A program made the translations under genes and the position numbers. The notes under the pieces were generated by a model. The model was not told the origin of the DNA. It made no database searches and saw only the letters and a program-made list of their open reading frames with translations. A stretch of 43,829 nucleotides of DNA, from assembly GCA_041391765.1 (NCBI GenBank), contig JAWKNJ010000040.1, positions 1 to 43,829 on the forward strand, read 5' to 3'. This stretch comes from SHAN690 sp041391765 (GTDB taxonomy: Bacteria > Bacteroidota > Bacteroidia > Flavobacteriales_G > Salibacteraceae). Positions 41,795-43,829 of the stretch are shown here, in pieces. The stretch's first letter is position 1, and each line of letters starts with the position of its first letter.

Positions 41795-42756
41795 GGTTGT
41801 TTATTGATGTCATATATCGTAAGGCGCTTGTCTCCTGATTTCGTGAACATTCCGAGTTCAATTCCTGCTTTTAAATCTCGGCTGGCTGATGCACTGCTCA
41901 GGTGCTTGAATACCATCATGTAGTCTTTCCTTGTGAAGGAAGTCATGTTGAGCGAACAGAAGTGCCTGAGTCGATTCTCTTGAGAGACGTTGACAGCAAG
42001 GGAATTGGCGAGTACTTCAGTTAACGCCTCATCAATGGCAGCAAGCATGTATTCAATGAATAAGGTTGATTTACCCGCTTTATCGCATGCTGAAAGAACG
42101 CTGTAATATTCGTCTTGCGACTGCGAAATCATTGTTTCAAAAGGGATGTAGCGAAACACAGCATTTTTGGACATTAGTATGACTGTTTGCCACAGTCTCC
42201 CCATGCGTCCATTGCCGTCAATAAAAGGATGTATGAATTCCATTTCATAATGAAATACGCAGCTTTTGATCAACGGAATTTCCTCATGTTTTTTGAGAAA
42301 ATCAAACAATTCTTTCATCAGGTAAGGAACCCGATCGGCCGGGGGTGCCAGATGATCAACGGAGGAACCTTTCATAATTCCAACACCTTGTTTTCGGAAT
42401 GCGCCCGGCTTCTCCATTAATCCATCCATCAATGTCGCGTGAGCGTTCAGGAAAGATTGCATCGAGTCGAATTCGTAGGTTGAGATCGAATCGTAAACTC
42501 TGATGGCATTTTGAACTTCTCTTATATCCTTTGCCGGGCCGATCACTCGTTTGTTTTCGAGTATGGCAGTGATTTGTTGCTCAGTCAGGGTGTTGCCTTC
42601 AATTTGAAGGGAAGATTGAATGGTTCTTATTTGGTTTTGTTTCCTCAGACCGGGTGAGGACGATACCAGCATCGAGGCATTCACTTCACCAATTTTTTCG
42701 GAAATGCTGCTTACAAGGGTCAGAGATTTAGATGTGATCTCGTAAGGGGGCTTCAT
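41791..42756 (-). CDS. Fic family protein (class II, N-terminal inhibitory motif)
   Basis: The protein has 321 residues and is a probable AMP-transferase. The Fic core reads HPFIDGNGRMGR (176-187), a full match to HPFx[D/E]GNGRxxR with catalytic His176. Upstream, SLQIEGN (Ser49, Glu53, Gly54) matches the inhibitory helix motif [S/T]xxxE[G/N]; because it is within the same chain and N-terminal to the core, this is class II, normally self-inhibited. The flap region has GAFRKQGVGIMKGSSVDHLA. The C-terminal 80 residues look like a winged helix (FTRKDYMMVFKHLSSASASR, then GMFTKSGDKRLTIYDI), found in many such proteins. Start: ATG 42756; an in-frame TTG at 42780 lies within a repeat and is less likely. 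Its target protein is unknown. Confidence 0.93.
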   Translation of the reverse strand: MKPPYEITSKSLTLVSSISEKIGEVNASMLVSSSPGLRKQNQIRTIQSSLQIEGNTLTEQQITAILENKRVIGPAKDIREVQNAIRVYDSISTYEFDSMQSFLNAHATLMDGLMEKPGAFRKQGVGIMKGSSVDHLAPPADRVPYLMKELFDFLKKHEEIPLIKSCVFHYEMEFIHPFIDGNGRMGRLWQTVILMSKNAVFRYIPFETMISQSQDEYYSVLSACDKAGKSTLFIEYMLAAIDEALTEVLANSLAVNVSQENRLRHFCSLNMTSFTRKDYMMVFKHLSSASASRDLKAGIELGMFTKSGDKRLTIYDINKQP

Positions 42757-42779
42757 GATAGTATCATTTGATAGTATCA
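42756..42779. promoter_or_regulatory. Two 11-bp near-palindromic repeats over the Fic start codon
   Basis: TGATAGTATCA occurs at 42756-42766 and again at 42769-42779, a 13-bp period. Each copy is a near-perfect palindrome (only the central base breaks symmetry). The first copy touches the start codon at 42756. The position suggests an operator that blocks transcription or translation of the Fic gene, possibly bound by its own winged-helix end. Confidence 0.55.
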
Positions 42780-42999
42780 ATAATACTGTTTATACCAAAG
42801 ATGAAGGTGGTTTTTACTGATTACCGACTGCAACAGCAGGCTCTTTGTCATTTCATAAAGTGACGATCAAACAAAAAAGCCGCGTCTGAACTTCCATTCC
42901 AACTTCCACAAGTCCTGACGCAATTGGCTGAACCGCCTGATGCAGGTCATTTACCATCGCTTATTGCCTGCGTTCCTTTGATTTCCAAATTATTGCATT

Positions 43000-43698
43000 A
43001 TGAAACGCAAGGGCACATTCAATTTCATTCTGGCTATGGTAGCTCTGCTGCTCGTGAGCGCATCAATCTGCGCACAAGAAGGGCCTTCAGAAGACACGAA
43101 GCCTTATAAAAACGTCATCAAGTCAAACCCGTTCTACACAATTGGCGGTTGGATTCCGCTCACGTACGAGCGATTCATTGGCAAATCAACAAGCATTGTA
43201 ATTGGTGCCTCCTACATCACCAACGAACCGCAGATCATCTCAAACATCAATAAAACCTATGATACACGAGAGGGGTTTTACATCAACCCGGCCTTGCGGT
43301 TTTACCTGTTCAAAAACACCGATTCACCGGGCGGTTTTTATGCAAGCCCTGAGGTTGGCTTCATTCAGCAAACCAAACGCATTGGGGCAGACACCGTGCA
43401 GGTTTACAAGGAACCGACAGACATCAAGGACACTATTTACTACTACACAGCCAGTTATCCGTCTGAAAAGCTGGTGACCAATGAGCTTCAGATCGGAGCG
43501 ACCATCGGTTACCAAGTGGTCATCAAAAAAGTGTTCGTGCTGGACATATATGCGGGCGAAGCCTTAGGTTTGATGAGCTTTGCCGGTAATCCGAATCGCT
43601 ACTATCAGCATTTGGTGGACGCAGGATATTCAAACAAGCGGGTTCCAATTGATGGTGCGCGACTACTGGCGGGCGTTAAAATTGGAATCGCCTTTTAA
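43000..43698 (+). CDS. Putative outer-membrane beta-barrel protein
   Basis: The protein has 232 residues. The signal peptide (NFILAMVALLLVSASICAQE) is followed by alternating hydrophobic strands separated by polar turns (TIGGWIPLTYERFIG, TSIVIGASYITNE, GFYINPALRFYLFKNTDSPG, GFYASPEVGFIQQT, NELQIGATIGYQVVIKKVFV, LDIYAGEALGLMSFAG). It ends with LLAGVKIGIAF, a terminal Phe that fits the outer-membrane insertion signal. The pattern suits a small eight-stranded barrel, perhaps the DUF3575 type, but I cannot place the family firmly. The stop overlaps the ATG of the next gene by one base (TAATG), so the two are co-translated. The 219-nt gap to the Fic gene contains no recognised element besides the Fic repeats. 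Confidence 0.78.
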   Translation: MKRKGTFNFILAMVALLLVSASICAQEGPSEDTKPYKNVIKSNPFYTIGGWIPLTYERFIGKSTSIVIGASYITNEPQIISNINKTYDTREGFYINPALRFYLFKNTDSPGGFYASPEVGFIQQTKRIGADTVQVYKEPTDIKDTIYYYTASYPSEKLVTNELQIGATIGYQVVIKKVFVLDIYAGEALGLMSFAGNPNRYYQHLVDAGYSNKRVPIDGARLLAGVKIGIAF

Positions 43699-43829
43699 TG
43701 ACAAACGAACAAACGCAGGGGCAGAAGTCAGTATTCATTCATTTTCTCGGAGCTGCTGAAACCGTAACGGGTTCTAAGTATTTGATTGACACCCCGGAGC
43801 TCAAGTTCATGGTGGATTGTGGCCTTTTT
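43698..43829 (+). CDS. Metallo-beta-lactamase fold hydrolase (beta-CASP type), N-terminal part
   Basis: Only 44 codons are visible before the window ends. They read, after an eight-residue polar lead, VFIHFLGAAETVTGSKYLID and FMVDCGLF. The words FLGAAxTVTGSxYLI and DCGLF are the characteristic first strand and loop of RNA-processing beta-CASP metallo-hydrolases of the YSH1/CPSF-73-like group (not RNase J, whose start differs). The HxHxDH metal site would lie downstream, outside the window. The ATG at 43698 overlaps the stop of the barrel-protein gene (TAATG), implying co-translation. The family call is good despite the short stretch. Confidence 0.82.
   Translation, partial: MTNEQTQGQKSVFIHFLGAAETVTGSKYLIDTPELKFMVDCGLF

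Noticed and set aside
41791..42780. A separate small antitoxin gene for the Fic protein
   Set aside because: No open frame with a plausible start lies upstream; the inhibitory motif is within the Fic chain itself.
1..43829. tRNA, rRNA, riboswitch, transposase or integrase sequences
   Set aside because: None was recognised on either strand by reading; the gaps between genes are short and, apart from those listed, show no conserved RNA features.

Overview
The window comes from a member of the Bacteroidota, most likely the order Flavobacteriales. The signs are: several secreted proteins with type IX secretion system (T9SS) C-terminal sorting domains, one of the gliding-motility-associated (type B) kind; promoters of the TTTG-N19-TAnnTTTG type used by the Bacteroidota housekeeping sigma factor; few clear Shine-Dalgarno sequences; a TPR-bearing sensor histidine kinase; and the ATP-type PEP carboxykinase. 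No rRNA, tRNA, CRISPR array, transposase or prophage was seen, so this is ordinary chromosome with an accessory stretch at the left end.

Left part (1-10.8 kb). A truncated dipeptidyl peptidase IV gene reads leftwards. Rightwards lies a large surface-protein gene with YadA-head-like repeats, whose middle is broken by at least ten reading-frame changes. A short T9SS protein follows, ending in a strong terminator. Next is a compact cassette: a secreted trypsin-like protease, an unrecognised 143-residue protein, a TPR sensor histidine kinase (overlapping by 4 nt) and a NarL-type response regulator, followed by an AlgI-like membrane O-acyltransferase.

Middle part (10.8-26.8 kb). The ABC-F factor EttA is followed by an 1105-residue T9SS type B surface protein with eight Ig-like repeats. 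A tightly packed series comes next: hisS, hutH, a hotdog thioesterase, a putative outer-membrane barrel and ligA. Facing them on the minus strand are two paralogous T9SS proteins, a voltage-gated-type K+ channel with a zinc ribbon, a DUF4159 protein and rsmE.

Right part (26.8-43.8 kb). Housekeeping genes dominate: pckA, a DUF423 membrane protein, a lipoprotein, saccharopine dehydrogenase, a membrane-anchored spermidine-synthase-like protein, ffh, folD, murB, a TPR protein and an AddB-like PD-(D/E)XK nuclease. Then come a T9SS-tail-like mini-gene, a lipoprotein/Hsp20-like pair divergent from a thioredoxin with a CRP/FNR-like palindrome between them, a class II Fic protein with paired repeats over its start, a barrel-like outer-membrane protein and the first 44 codons of a beta-CASP metallo-hydrolase.

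The best candidate for something undescribed is the protease / orphan protein / sensor kinase / regulator cassette (5.3-9.3 kb), although its joint function is inference. Other signals worth a look are two palindromic repeat elements placed exactly between convergent genes (one supplies the stop codon of both neighbours), a recurrent promoter layout that predicts leaderless mRNAs, and the control region between the thioredoxin and Hsp20-like genes.
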